Notes: a model not told the origin generated them from the sequence alone. 64,000 nucleotides of DNA from Homalodisca vitripennis (GCF_021130785.1 NC_060207.1:99181001-99245000), one strand, 5' to 3'. Positions 23,331 through 36,191 are shown, numbered from the stretch's first letter. A program made the numbers and translations.

Positions 23331-25970
23331 CTATAAGTGTTTATGTATTTTTATATATCAATAAACGACAACTTCCAAAAGGTGACGGCACAAGTTTATT
23401 AAAAGCTTGCTATATAATTCGTTTATTAGACACTTTCACCGCTGATTGTTTAAGATTCACTATATATTGGTTGAGCCTGGAAAACGTTTGCTTTGGTATC
23501 AGTTGCATAAGCGTGAAGATAAATACCATAGAGAATAGAATATATTTATTGAAAGTAAACTGTTGAATTTAAAATAAAAAAATGTCAGCTTATTGTGGAA
23601 AGAAGAGCACCGTTTTGGAGCCTTCAAAACAGATAATGAAACAGTCTTTATGTTCCGTAAAGTAACTCACTATCGTTCCATCTTACAGTTATAATGAGTA
23701 AGAATCCCTTAAAGTTTCTTCTAAATTACTTATGTAAAAGTAATATTAACCACGTCTCAAACATCCGTTATGGCCCTCTTTTCCGCCGACTAGGTAGTAA
23801 GGTTTTTCGGATTTCACGTGTGGTTCAAGAAATATCAGATTGTAGGTGAATTAAAATTCTTTACAAATAAGTTATAGACCGATTTATAAAATTTATTATC
23901 ATAGATAATTTTGTATGGTTGGAATTTAAATATATTATTTTGATAAAATATTGGAAAACGCCATCTTCAAACAACAAACTATTGAACTAGAACTAAAAAA
24001 GTAACCTTGATAGATTTAGCTCCAATAGTCTAGAAGTCATATTATTTATCTGTTTCAATAATATTGTTATATACAATTTTAAATTACTGAAACCTTTTTA
24101 ATAAAACAATATGAAACATTATAACAATTGTAAGTATAGAAAAGCTGAATACAAAGTGGTCCAAGTTTAACAATATTCCTATTCTGTTTTTACCCTGTCG
24201 TGTTTAATAGCTGATATGAAAATTTTCCATTTTAACACATTGAATGACGGCTACATAAAACAGATGTACGAAAAAATCTACAGTTGTTTTAAATTGTTTT
24301 GAACTCTTTATGTTTCACAGGTGTAATAACTGAATGGTAGGAGTTACTTGAACATTGAACTTTAAAATTGATGTTAGATATTGTTTATATTTATTGTTCT
24401 AATGATATATCTACGTTAATTATGTAGTACTGTTTATGTGTTACCAATCTGAAGTTGAGAATATGTGACCATGAAAAAGCTTATGTAGCTCTTGTTTGAG
24501 GGGTCTAGAATAAAATGTTGCTATATCCATTATGAGTGAATTTAAAGTAATCCGAAAACATTTTTTTTTAAATATTTTCGCTTTTGCTACATAGTTTTTA
24601 TTGCTATGAATGCCATGAATGATGAATGCATTATCTAATAAAGTTTATTTTTTTCTAAAATATTAAATAAAAATACGTTATAAAATAAAATGGTTCAGAC
24701 AAAGCCAGATTTGTAACCTCATGTTGGACATGTCCAGTTTTATTTCTTGCTTTCATGGACATGGCAAGCTATGTTGCAAAGAAAGTGGGAAACTTTTAAT
24801 TCTATCACCAGTAACACTAACAAAAACTTTACAGATTTCACAAAGAACATACTTTTGTTGTTACACAATTTTACAGTGTCACAAAATCTGAAGCTAAACA
24901 AGTAAGTCTTGCTAAGCTTAGCCGAGTACTTTTGCAGTACAATCTTCTTTTTATTAGCTGAACTTCTAGGGAAACCCCTTGCCTGTAGTGGGTTTTATTT
25001 CATACATTTGTTATAAACGTTGAGAATAACATATACACTCTCATTATGAACTTGGAAGTCTTTTTAAGTCTTGGAAAAATGTAGATAACGAAAGTATTAA
25101 TGAGTGTTGTTGCGAGATTCACAGGGTTTGAGAACTTAAAATTATGTCCAATCTGGTGTTGTTTCCAATTTAAAAACTCTCGTCTTATATAATTCTGGAT
25201 GATATCGAAATCATTGTCTTTAGTAATTCCAACTAAATATATCCAACTATTTACATTCAGTATCCATATTATGTACGAAAACGTCTATGAAAACTTACAA
25301 TGCAATAACATGACTAAACTCTTCCTTTTCATGGATCTCAATTATAAGACTACATAGCTTTCCACTAAAACTGGTAAAGGGATAACGATGTAAGGTATGT
25401 TATTTTAAAACAATTGAATACATTGTTAATTAAATTTCATGAATTTCTAGCCAAGCTAATGATAAAATAGTTTTCTTTTTTGACACTACAGTTGACTCCG
25501 TTTCACTTGAATTGTGTACGAGAACTGCGAGCATGAAAGTACAGGTTAGCATGTAAGTAGTAAATAGGAAGTTCGCCCTTTCCATAATAACCTTATACAT
25601 AATGCAACTTGCGCTATCGGTGTTGTGAGCTCTAACATTGTGAAGATAGGAGAACAATATCTTTCCACGTATTAACGAAAAATAACATACACGTACTGTT
25701 CTATCTAATATAAAAGGTATTCAATGTTGGGAAACTGCAAACAATATAACTGCCTCATACATCTATTATTCTATTTTAATGATGATTTTGTTATTTTAGC
25801 TTGTAAATTGATTTGAACTTTCACTAAGACCATTTAATCGACGGGACTAAAACGGAACATTGTGATGTTTAATTAAACTACTGATTTGCAACATCAGGTT
25901 ACTTCAGCTGTACCGTGAACACAAGTCTGTTTCAGCTAGTCGAGTTGAAATTGGGTTTTGTTGAAATTGA
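23331..25970. other. No recognisable feature
   Basis: AT-rich spacer between repeats B and A of the second unit; no coding island stands out. Confidence 0.35.
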
Positions 25971-25974
25971 TAAA

Positions 25975-26110
25975 CTCTGAGCCTCCAAATCCCAGAAGCA
26001 GCTCTGATTTATCGTCGGTAGGCTTGTCTTGTCTACCACTGTTCCAGTCCTTATACTAACTAGTGCAGCTTCTGGTACACAGACCATACTTACCTAGTAC
26101 ATTCTAATTA
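25975..26110 (+). repeat. Low-copy repeat A, copy 2 (unit 1)
   Basis: AAATCCCAGAAGCAGCTCTG at 25987, then AGGCTTGTCTTGTCT. It aligns best with 46268-46375, including a following CTTATACTAACTAGTGCAGC / CTTAATACTAATTCTGG stretch. It also aligns with 1165-1225. It lacks the PQPYSGR part seen at 1.4 and 63.1 kb. Confidence 0.6.
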
Positions 26111-27675
26111 GGTTTTTTCTAAGTTAATCTCATCTATCAAAACCATAAGAACATCTAGATACCGTTCCAGTTTTTGGGAGAACTCATGATTCACTTAACT
26201 AAACATTTTGTCAGAATTCCAAAATGAAGAAAATGATTGATATAAATTATCTCCTATGAGCACTGAGGTTGTTTTGGAACACATCGTGCTGAGTTAGGTA
26301 ATATGACTGCTTGGTAATATACGAGTATGATTTCAATAACCCAGTATTGCATTCAGAGAAAATGACGCATATAGAGCTGTTTATTGTTAATTCATCGTTT
26401 ATCAGTAAAAAATACCACAGAAGATCATATTTCTTTACGTGCATGAACAGATTAACAATCTTCGTAAGAAATCGATTATAGTTTTTATTACGAGTTTCAG
26501 AACTGATTTTAATCTTCCTTACATTTAAATATTATTAATTACTAGAAAACTAAATAGATTTAAACATAAATAATTTCATTTTTTATCTAATATTTAAATT
26601 TATAATTTAGTAATCTAAAATCTTATTATTTGTTAAGTGTTCCTTGATATTGATTTAGTTTGGTTTATAAGATGATATTACACTATTTAACTGCAACTAT
26701 ACACGGTACACAGCAACTACATCGTTCAAGCACCAGCGCTAGATCTAAATGAGATGATAATTGAAATAAAACAACCCAAATATAGAGTATGGAATTTGGC
26801 CTATTTATTTTGGCCAACAGTGATTGGCAACTTAGCTGCGGTTCAATAATTGTAAAAATAATTAAAACACCGAAGAAAAATTTTCCCTGTAGATAGTATA
26901 AATAATAATATTTAGTAATTAATATCACACATTTTTATATACTAATGAAATGCTGTTCTGTCACAAATTCAGATATAAATTTGCTATATTTCATGATTTT
27001 TTAATTTTCTTTTAAAATTTACCTCTATACTGTAGGTTAAAGTGTTGTATGAACAAGGAGAATTTTTGTAGGATTTTTTATTTAATTTTTAAATTTAGTT
27101 TAATTATGTCCAACATTTGTTCTCTTGTCCATACATCTTTTAAGTATATGTGGTCATGACTTGAGTTTCTTCTTGTAGTCAGGGATATATGTCACTTTGG
27201 AAATATGATAAAATCAATAGTTTATCAGTAGTTCTAATTCTAGGTTAAAACTTACATTAAACCCGTTAGCAATAAAACAGTGAAAGGGAACTCTAGTATG
27301 TTCTATAATGATAACAATAATACTGTATTAGGTGACTGATAAGTCATCAGAACACATATCTATCAAGACAATGTATTTTTGGGGGAAATTGGTCGTGACG
27401 AACGTACGTAATAATTATCTGAACTGCGATGTCTGGTGAACCATTCGCTTTATCACTTCTTCAGGAGATGTAATTAAAAAATTTCAAAAAAATTTCTTAA
27501 ACACATGTTTCTGATTAATGTAGTCTAAAAAACAAAACTTTAGTTTAAAATCCTTTCCCAATGTTTCATTCGGTAATGCTTTAGATGGTTAACGATTTAC
27601 ATAGTTCATTAAAGTATGTTCTTTTCGCCTTAAGAATGTTAAAATATTAAATAAAGTGGTTAGAATTTGTAAACC
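26111..27675. other. No recognisable feature
   Basis: AT-rich spacer between repeats A and C; only chance frames. Confidence 0.35.
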
Positions 27676-27679
27676 AAAA

Positions 27680-27790
27680 ATCACCTGGCTTTGATATGAA
27701 AAGTTCGCACGTCCAATCTGGATTAGGATATACTGCCACTACTTTACGTGCATAAACCGTTTGCTAGGGAAATTGAGAATTTTGGGGGCC
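27680..27790 (+). repeat. Low-copy repeat C, copy 1
   Basis: CACCTGGCTTTGATATGAAA, then AGTTCGCACGTCCAATCTGG, about 80% identical over 100 bp to 47272-47375. In the frame SPGFDMKSSHVQSGLG it is interrupted by stops after about 22 codons, whereas the 47-kb copy stays open longer. Confidence 0.65.
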
Positions 27791-29339
27791 CCTCATCGCA
27801 GAGCTCACCCAGTCCGTTAGCTTAAATTTTTCAGAATAGTGTTGGAAATTGGTCGTTGATCTGGCACAAGACCTTGTCAGTATTAAAACATGTTAATATG
27901 CCTGAGTTTTAAAAGTAGAAATACATATCTTTTGTCGGTTGAATGATACCACATTCCCTTACTAATGATTATGTTTCTACATATAATAACGATTGCTTAA
28001 TTACTACATATATGTTATTTTGAACTCTATTCGGTACGTAAGTAATTGTTTGCACTTTTGTGAAAATTATTCATTGTTCATTTCGAAACGTTTTTAATAA
28101 CATTATTAATATGGTTGTTGTTATTAGTTGTTGTCATATTAGTTTGTATATATTCCGTATAATTTATTTTAAAAATAAATAATCATTACCGTAGCTTCGA
28201 ATTAATGAAAATACAATTCTTAAAACTAATACAGTAAGACTAATTTAAGAAGTATTATATAATTTAGAAAAATGTATTTATGCATATTATAAAAAGTATT
28301 AGGTGTTTACAAGTGCTTTCACAATGTTTACGGACCAACCCCTTTAAAATTTATGTAATTTCTATTATGAAATAACAAATGATTTTCAAAGTTAGTGGCT
28401 TGCTAATAATATGTGAAAATAATAATACAATTGCAAAATACTTAATAATTAAGAGTACAAATTAAAAGTTTAAAACAATCTGTTAAAACATGTTCAAATT
28501 TTGTTATTATTAAATTACGTAATGGAAACAACACTCAACCAAAACCCGAACAAACAAAAAATAAATAAGCGCTTTACAGAATATAATCCCTGTGTATGTT
28601 TTGCGCCAAAACAATAAATCAGCAGCAGCAGTCCTCGCTACTTCACCACTACATGTCGCAATATTGTACAGACTCCGTGTATTGAATATCAAAATTGAAT
28701 ATACTTGACCCATCTACACAATTTCACTGTATAATAAAATTGTGGATTCGTCTTGCAACTTAGCTACATATAATTTATTTATACATTCCTGTATGTACAA
28801 TTTTATTTTTCATAGGCTATTTAAAAATAAGCGATTTTTTCAAAAAATGACAATTTTGTAATGGCAGGGGTCTTATTGACTTCATAAACAAAGTCTCTGA
28901 TTTAGTGCCGACGTCTGCTATAGTGCTAGACCATTGCTAGGCTATTTTCCCCGTCTAATACACTCATATTTAATAACTCTGAATAGTAGGGGACAGTTGT
29001 TGATGATATAGGAAATAAGAATGGTGGATATGGAGTGTAGTTTTGTAACTAAATCTATGATGTACCTAGGTGACACATTCAGACTCAGTGATAAAGAGAA
29101 ACATTCCGAAAGGTTAGGCAAGAATTTGAAAACAGGATATTGTTTTGCTTGAACAACAATGGCTACCAATTTGAACATTTGATTTTAAGTTTACAAAGGA
29201 TTTACAACAGGATTTAGTGAGTAATTTTGTTGTTATTAGCAGTAGTACAGTAGTTTGAAGACTCATAATTAATTGTTGTGTAAGAAATTACTTTATTGGT
29301 TGCTGTTACCAAACGACTTGGCCGATTTCAATTTGTTTA
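27791..29339. other. No recognisable feature
   Basis: AT-rich DNA. A CAG run (28620-28630) within a 67-codon minus-strand frame at 28510-28713 was considered but not supported as a gene. Confidence 0.35.
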
Positions 29340-29344
29340 CCAAA

Positions 29345-29460
29345 ATACAGCATTTTTACGAGCTTCAATTTGAGGTGTCACAAGGTTATTAGTTGCCATT
29401 TAAAAATTTTGGCTATGGGTGAGCATGGGGGTGAGCACCCACATTTTAAAAATTGTTTTT
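29345..29460 (+). repeat. Short dispersed repeat around GAGGTGTCAC, copy 2
   Basis: Resembles 9057-9110. Followed by an internal near-duplication, GGGTGAGCATGGGGGTGAGC, at about 29416. Confidence 0.3.
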
Positions 29461-29508
29461 TTGTTCCCCAATTAGTACTATACACTCCCGTTTATTTTTA
29501 TACGTGAA

Positions 29509-29993
29509 CTAGCTGTTTCCCGCGACTTCGCACGCTTTTCGTAAGTTTTATCCATATATGAGCACTTCTGGTCCAAGTGAATTATATTTCCAAAGCTGAT
29601 GTAGAGTTTACCTTGTTGCCAAGGAAGTCAAGAAAGTCTGTCAAAAGTGTATGTTTATAGCCATTATACACGTACATTAATGTGGTCTAATACTCAAGCT
29701 TAAAGTTCAACCAGAAATTTATTTTAAAGACAAATATAAAAACTTAGCGCCTTCAAATAATGTTTGGCTATTTAATATACGTAGCTTTCTTGTAATTTCA
29801 GTTTATAATGTGCAGGTGCTTTGATAACTTTTATATTTTGCAGCGCCGCCTGGTGGCGAGTTACACCAATGCGCATAGCATATACGCCTTCTCCGTGGAA
29901 AAAATACATATACATACAAATTTTGATAATGATCGGTCGCATAGTTTCTAATTCTATAAAGGACAAACATACAACAATTCATTTTTATATAGA
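29509..29993 (-). mobile_element. Non-autonomous Helitron 1 (485 bp)
   Basis: Minus strand: starts A|TCTATATAAAAATGAAT at 29993 and ends GTTTCCCGCG...GCTAG-type at 29512-29509, CTAG followed by T. These are the canonical Helitron ends (5' TC, 3' CTRR, insertion between A and T). TTTGTCCTTTATAGAAT and the GATCATTATCAAAATTTGTA leader match element 3. The 3' half matches 51960-52139. A short GCG...CGC hairpin precedes CTAG. It has no coding capacity; the short minus-strand frame inside it is incidental. Confidence 0.75.
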
Positions 29994-29997
29994 TAGA

Positions 29998-30209
29998 CTA
30001 GCGGGCCCGGCGCGCTTTGCTGCGCATTTCAATAATTTTTTGCAAAAGTTGCCCGCGGCTTCGCACGCAATTTCCCGTTGAAAACAGTACACTATATTCA
30101 CTTATTCTTTTTCTATCACATTCTAAACATTGCTGAGATAATTGATAGTCGTTCCATCGTGAGCCTCTTGGGCGTATTATGAAGGTATGTACCATATTCC
30201 TGCCTCTAT
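29998..30209 (-). mobile_element. Helitron 2, 3' fragment
   Basis: Minus strand: ends with the hairpin GCGCAGCAAAGCGC followed by GCCGGGCCCG and CTAG (30001-29998), then T. Upstream it reads CGCCCAAGAGGCTCACGATG. The sequence starts abruptly at 30209, next to the 3' end of Helitron 3. A 65-codon frame (30195-29998) spans it; Helitron proteins are far longer, so I treat it as non-coding or a remnant. Confidence 0.6.
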
Positions 30210-30919
30210 CTAGCTGTTACCCACGGCTTCGCACGCAAATCTTAAGAACCGAAGTCCTTATATTACTTAGTAAATTTTTTTTTACTATAATAAATTTTAG
30301 ATTAAATTAGTTATATCTCCGATGCCACGATTGAGCTTGCTTTGTTGTCTCGATCGAGAGAATATGTACACACGGAGTTTTGAGAACCATACTTCTGTCA
30401 AAAAAAACAACTAAGGTTGATTTTTATAACATTCTTTATATTTGTAGCCAACGTAAGATAGTAATTATGATATCTGCATTACTCTTCTGATCAAGCATGA
30501 GCATGGTTTATATTAAATAAATATTGCAGTTAAAGGTGAATTTTTACGTCAAATTTGAATTGTATTATCTGGATAGTAAAGTCTATGTTTAACAGTGATT
30601 GCAAAAACAGTTTAAACAAAATTTGTCGTTTCTCTTAAGCTTACTCTATGCTTTAAAACTATAAGTGTAATATATGTTTACAAAGAACAGCTGATTAAAA
30701 ATTTGAAAAGACGTTAACATATGTTTGCTGCAATGCATTTCTTATGGGTATTTCTGTAACCAGTGGGGCGGAATCCTGAATCGGGAAAGGGATGGGCATA
30801 GCTTATAAACCTTCTCCGTGGAAAAATACATATACGTACAAATTTTCATCATGATCGGTCCAATAGTTCACGATTCCATAAAGGACAAACATACAAACAT
30901 TCATTTTTATATATATAGA
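30210..30919 (-). mobile_element. Non-autonomous Helitron 3 (710 bp)
   Basis: Minus strand: starts A|TCTATATATATAAAAATGAA at 30919, with TTTGTCCTTTATGGAATCGT following. It ends GAAGCCGTGGGTAACAG then CTAG at 30213-30210. Same family as Helitron 1 but with a different, longer middle. The base after CTAG is A rather than T, consistent with insertion into, or junction with, Helitron 2. Confidence 0.7.
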
Positions 30920-32200
30920 TTATAGGTCTTTTAATACGAGTTTGAAGTTTTAAAATGAACACCCTGTATATTTGTCGTACTTACTGCCTGTTAATTGAGC
31001 CGTAGGTGGTTAAACATTTCATTCAATGGGAATTGAAAAGATTTGGAGCAGTACCAACAAATTACGTCTTAACACAAGCCCTGTAAACTGTAAAGATAAG
31101 AAATAGGAAAGTGAAGCAGGAAGAACATAAAACGGTCCGCATTCATCTATGATCATTGCAAAACATTCAATGTATCGTCTTTTTGGTGACTTGTACCAAA
31201 TATTAATAAAGCACCATATGTAATAGAGTTGAAATAAAGGTGTATATTTATATTGTTGTAGAATAACTATTATACATTTTATATGGATAGAAAGATTGAA
31301 AAGTTAAAAATAATACAACTTAAAATAGACTGAATACTTGAAATCTAAATGACCATAAACAAAGAAGCGTTAATACAAAAAAAATAGGAATAATATTCCA
31401 ACCCGGACTGATTTATTATTGAATAATGAATAAATTATGTATGAAATTATTACAAAAGGTTTTATTGCTTTTGTCACCGTATTAGTGAATTATCTATGAA
31501 GAGCACATATAAAGACACTTCAGAAAAGTTGAATGTCATATGTGATAAATGAGAAACTAAGTTAGTAGGCCACAGGACATGTACTATCTGAGTTTCAATT
31601 ACTTTATACACATATAAAAGCAGCTGAAGCTATGCAACAAAAGTGAATTGAAAACACCGCACAAAACAATTTCAATTAACACAGTTCGTGTCAATTTTGA
31701 CAACTTATATTTCCCTAAGGAATTTTGTATCGCAAGGAACTAAATGTGTTTTTTTACATAAACTCAGTTTATTTTTTCTTAAGTACAAACATTCGGGATA
31801 ACTATATTGTTTGAAGAAAAATATATTTCTATCATTCTATGAAAAGAGCATTTCACTTTTAAACAAAAATATATCAATCATTGGTTTTTGTTCACATTTA
31901 TCTTTGTTCAAATACTATGATGTCATGGTATTATTTGGATGGAAGTAGTTTAATTTATATTTCAATTAAAATGATTAGTTAGTAAAATATGTTAAGGTAT
32001 AAATTATACGAATTAATAACTTTTTGATATTATTATAACAGAAGATTAGAACAAACAGTTCAAGTGTTTCTTTCTTTCAGATATAATAGTAACAGAGAAT
32101 TCTCTGAGCCACTGCAATAAACAATTTGTAATTTAGTCTCTATCATATCCTGCAAATATACAAATTGAATATTTTACGAGAATTATTAAAAAAAATCAGT
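30920..32200. other. No recognisable feature
   Basis: AT-rich DNA. GAACACCCTGTATA at about 30957 looks like the end of a mariner-type repeat, but no partner end was found. Confidence 0.35.
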
Positions 32201-32204
32201 ATGA

Positions 32205-32609
32205 ATGGAAAATTTATTTATGAGAACTACTGTCATCTGTCTCTATTACACAGGTTGTGGCACAATAATTTATTGCTCTAGTATTTTTGCACATCTTGAG
32301 TATTTTATATTTATAGATTTTCTATATCGACCCCTAAGCCTACAAAATATGGATAACCTAAGCTTGCCATATATATGTGCAAGAGAAACAGTAGATAAAA
32401 CCAAGAGTGAGAAAACGAAAACAAAGATAAGTGTATGCACAAGTTTGCTGATACTCCGTGAGGAGAATTTATTCAACCGCAAACTTATTGAAGTTAGGTC
32501 ACTTTTGGGTACCAATATTAACAAAAGAATTACTGGGAAACCTAAAAATTATCCTTCCCGATCCCGACCATCACCCTCTCGTTACGTTGTTCTAGATGAC
32601 ACGCGATGA
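32205..32609 (+). other. Unassigned 134-codon open frame
   Basis: Apart from transposase frames this is about the longest ATG-to-stop frame in the window. Residues 1-45 are hydrophobic and could span a membrane. Residues 60-90 are lysine-rich (TKSEKTKTK). The tail is basic and proline/serine-rich (KPKNYPSRSRPSPSRY). No family is recognised. At this base composition a frame this long is expected by chance about 0.2 times per 64 kb in six frames (rough estimate). The 3' third overlaps a GC-richer block that extends to 32800 and could be a repeat. It may be chance, a young gene or a transposon fragment. Confidence 0.12.
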
Positions 32610-33940
32610 TACCACAGGAAATGCTGACATTGATTTCTTCCAGTGAGAAGTGTTCCACTTTCTCCTTTGTGGGTGTGACGTTTTGTTTGTGCTCTTGAAA
32701 TCTGTCCAGTGGAAACGCCTAAGTAAATTTTCTCCTGTCTGGACTTCAAGCAGTTATCGAGTATGATACTACTTACTTTTAAGTGGCAGTCCACTGTCGC
32801 ACGTAGTACGTCTTACTTACATGATTATGTATTCAGTTTTAATACCGGGGAAAGAGGGTAGATTTCATTGCTTTTAATCTGAATTTATGCATTTTGTATG
32901 TAACACGTTACAAAGGAAAATATCTGAAATTGTGTTATATTTATATATGATAGTGTCTTTTGGTAAACAAGTTAGTACTGTACAAGGAAACATCCATAAG
33001 AAGAGGATTATAAGTACTTCATTATTATTACCAATGATTTACATCGACTACAACCAGCTCAGAAAATGTCCCAAGAACCCAGCAAAAGGAGTTCCTTCTA
33101 AACAGCCTAGAATTTTACATCTCTCTAAACTTTGTCTCTATCTAAGACATCTGTATTATTAAGACTTATTTATTGCATTGCATTTTCGTTTCTTATGTAC
33201 ATAAGTGTTCCTATATATTACATGAAGTTTATTTATTGCTTGTTACATATTAATTTTTATAATCTCATTTATGGAATAGTTGTATGGTAACAGCGATTAA
33301 CTAAACCTACGAGTATCTTGCAAAGGATTTCTTCTTGTAAACTTCAGAACGTATCTCACATTGTTTCTAAAAATTTACGTGTATGTTGTTACAAATTAAC
33401 CGTCAAATATTTAAATTTAATTCACTATTGCACTATTTTCAAATTTATAGTAAAAATACTGTTGGAAATAAATTAAATGAGATTATATCCTAAACATCCG
33501 AGGCAAGAAGTTGAAGAAATTATTAATTTCATCTCTAGCTTAGCGACAAAAGAAGGAAATAACAATTGCTCATATTGCAGTTCTTCTATATTTCTGTATT
33601 GTAATATAGTATACGAATATACGCCTTATTTAAAATCTTACGCATATCAACTTCTTCCATGTGTTATATATTTGTAATAAACCAAATAAGATGTGACGAA
33701 ATTTGAATATTTTAAATCAATATTTATTGGTTAAAATGTTTAAATGTTTCATTTTTAGTACCTGTATTCGGTTTATTGTAATTCCTAGGAGATGCTGTTC
33801 GGTTGACAGGGTAGTGTGAAACCATGTACAAGTTTAATACATAACCTCGCTACACCTCGGGGGTTTAAAGTAGAGCAAACTTCTCACGTTAGTTACGTTT
33901 ATGGCAACAGAAAGGGCGTAGTGAAACATAAACGTTTGTA
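32610..33940. other. GC-richer block 32560-32820, then featureless DNA
   Basis: 32560-32820 is GC-richer than its surroundings and is open for 70 codons on the minus strand (32794-32582), but it gives no recognisable motif. It could be an old retroelement piece. The rest is AT-rich with nothing identifiable. Confidence 0.25.
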
Positions 33941-33951
33941 CTTTTTGAGGA

Positions 33952-34023
33952 AATTTTATTGAAATACACTGACATGCTCGATAAAATGTTTTAATCGACC
34001 ATGTCAGTATATTCCAATAAATT
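33952..34023. repeat. Near-perfect inverted repeat, 35-bp arms
   Basis: The left arm (33952-33986, containing ATACACTGACATGCTCGA) pairs with the right arm (33989-34023, containing TCGACCATGTCAGTATAT) at about 31 of 35 positions with a 2-4 nt loop. It would form a cruciform or RNA hairpin of about 72 nt. No coding or transposon context is seen next to it. Confidence 0.75.
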
Positions 34024-35392
34024 CTTTTTTATTGTTATTACACTATTATAATATCCTATTATTGTATAATTAGAATTTAAACGTAACCATTTATTCTAGA
34101 CTACTTACATTATTTATTTTCCTTAAATGACAGAGTTTATTTGAAATTTATTATGTACTATGATTGGATATATTTAGATTTTTAAATGCATACACTGTTG
34201 TATCTCCTGTTCAAACATGACACTTTTATATAAAACAATTTGTCATGCAGGTAATTAATAAATTTATACACGGGGTATATGATCCCATAAGTCAACGATA
34301 ATATTTCAAAGATATATGTTTCAGTCAATGAAAAGCCTGAATAACAAAGCATGTTCTAATCGACTAGTTTCTAGACAACCGAACCCGCTGACAACATCAA
34401 TTCTTCTGTGTATAAATACACAGTTATTACAAAACTAGGATTTTTAAAACTTTTTAATCATTTAAATAATTTTACAACACTAGTAATATCATTATATTTA
34501 GATGCATTAAGTATTATTAGAATGCCATCACTATGTTATGAGGTATAAAGTGTAAATTTGAAATTAAAACAAATAGTCAATTTTTTATAGCTGCAGCATA
34601 AAACATTCTTTATAAAAATTTAACGTATTAATTTTACTAAATCAGTAAACTATAGTTCCAAAGTGATCAAATATTTAAAATTGTTGTATTCTATAAAATG
34701 AAGGACTACATTTTCCTTTGTAATACTATATCTTGACTGTTTAATGTGGGATGCTAGAAATAAGTCTTACTATTGGATTTAAAATAATAAACAAGAAAAT
34801 GTCTAAGCTATTAAATCTACGGCTCCTTAACTGCAATACAAAAAAGCCTTTATGAAAAAAAAACGGTTACTGACAAATTATTTTAAACAGCTCTTACAAT
34901 AGGCTCCTGTGTTATAACCAAACATAATTAGAGTGCTCACGATTGCTTTTGGACCTGTTTTTGAGAGTTCATATTATAAAAGACGTATTTGAAGTGTGAT
35001 GGCGAATTATTTTAAAATGCTACAAATGGTATGTAATATATTTTTATAAATCATACAAAAACTTTTAATTTACTGTACGTCATATGAGTACATGAATGAA
35101 TAAATGAATTTTATTTCCCAATTAATATAAACAAAATTATAAAACTATTTCCAGTTATATAAAATCAATAACTTTATGAATTGATGAGTCTAGCATCTTA
35201 TATTACTTTAAGCCTTCAATAGGGTGTCTGCTATAAATATTTATATTACATTTAAGTTTCAAAAATAATTTATACACAGTAAATAAATACACAAAATACA
35301 TAAAAATAACCACAATAAATACTTACACAAATATAAACAACAATAAATACAAATAATTATCGAGATATATAAACCAATATAGTCGCATTACC
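34024..35392. other. No recognisable feature
   Basis: AT-rich DNA with no repeats shared elsewhere in the window. Confidence 0.4.
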
Positions 35393-35578
35393 TTAAGAGT
35401 GAGTAACGTTTGCCAAATTCGTAAATGACGGAATAAGTTCCGGTTCAAGAATTAGACTCCAGCAGAGAGAAACGACAACTTCTATTTCTGCTGGGGATAA
35501 CAGCCAAAGTTGAGAAGCAATTGCAAAGGTTCTGGAAGTAATACTTGGGTCGCAAATCCACTTTGAAGCAACTATCAA
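35393..35578 (-). CDS. Candidate exon or gene fragment, unknown protein
   Basis: This minus-strand stretch is GC-richer than its neighbours and reads a balanced peptide: SKWICDPSITSRTFAIASQL, then WLLSPAEIEVVVSLCW and EPELIPSF, ending THS and a TAA. Directly after the stop is AAG|GTAATG, a good donor, but in the open frame it lies after the stop, so the exon would need another phase or be the 3' end of a coding region. The composition (helical, tryptophan-containing, low in lysine and asparagine) is unlike the chance frames around it. No family is recognised and no partner exon was found. Confidence 0.22.
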   Translation of the reverse strand: MIVASKWICDPSITSRTFAIASQLWLLSPAEIEVVVSLCWSLILEPELIPSFTNLANVTHS

Positions 35579-36125
35579 TAAATCTTTTAAACTTTGTACT
35601 TGGAGTAGATTTTAAAATACTTTCCTATAATACCGAACTTAATACCTTTTGTTAAAAATAACATTTATAGTAAATACAATTTTGTTTTTTAAGCTGGATT
35701 TTGATTATACAAGTACTTTCCAGAAAAGTATTTTCAGTTTATATAAAGGTAGCTGTGATATATTTTTATTCTACTTTATTCTCCCCCATCAAAATGTTTG
35801 TAATTTGACTGACCCCATCTACTGGAAATCCAACTGTAAGTCTAAATAAAATTACATCCCAGAAGAGAAAATTTAGTAAAAGTTTAATATTTGGTATTTA
35901 TTACGCGGTACCTCAATTTTCATCGAGGAATTTGGTATGTCAGTGGCCACACAAGGGCGTTAAATTATTCAACAATCAATATTAAACCACCACATAAATC
36001 ATGGTTACTGTACAGATTTGTATAAATATTAGGTTCTTACCGCCTGTTTGTAAGTAAATACTGTTTGTAAGTAAAATAGTAGGGATTGTAATGGAATAGA
36101 TTTCGTTTTTATGACATTAGAACGT

Positions 36126-36128
<3 letters not shown>
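35579..36128. other. No recognisable feature
   Basis: AT-rich DNA with a short plus-strand chance frame at 35649-35849. Confidence 0.35.

Positions 36129-36189
<61 letters not shown>
36129..36189. repeat. (TA)n microsatellite, perfect
   Basis: About 30 uninterrupted AT dinucleotides, the longest perfect tract in the window. Not inside a recognisable element. Confidence 0.95.

Positions 36190-36191
<2 letters not shown>

Noticed and set aside
29998..30195. 65-codon minus-strand frame inside Helitron 2
   Set aside because: Arginine-rich and open, but it runs through the terminal hairpin and shows no Rep or helicase motif.
30950..30970. GAACACCCTGTATA as a solo mariner end
   Set aside because: Only about 10 bp resemble the mariner end at 38776 and no opposite end is found. 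The similar AACACTCTGTATA at 14345 is equally weak.
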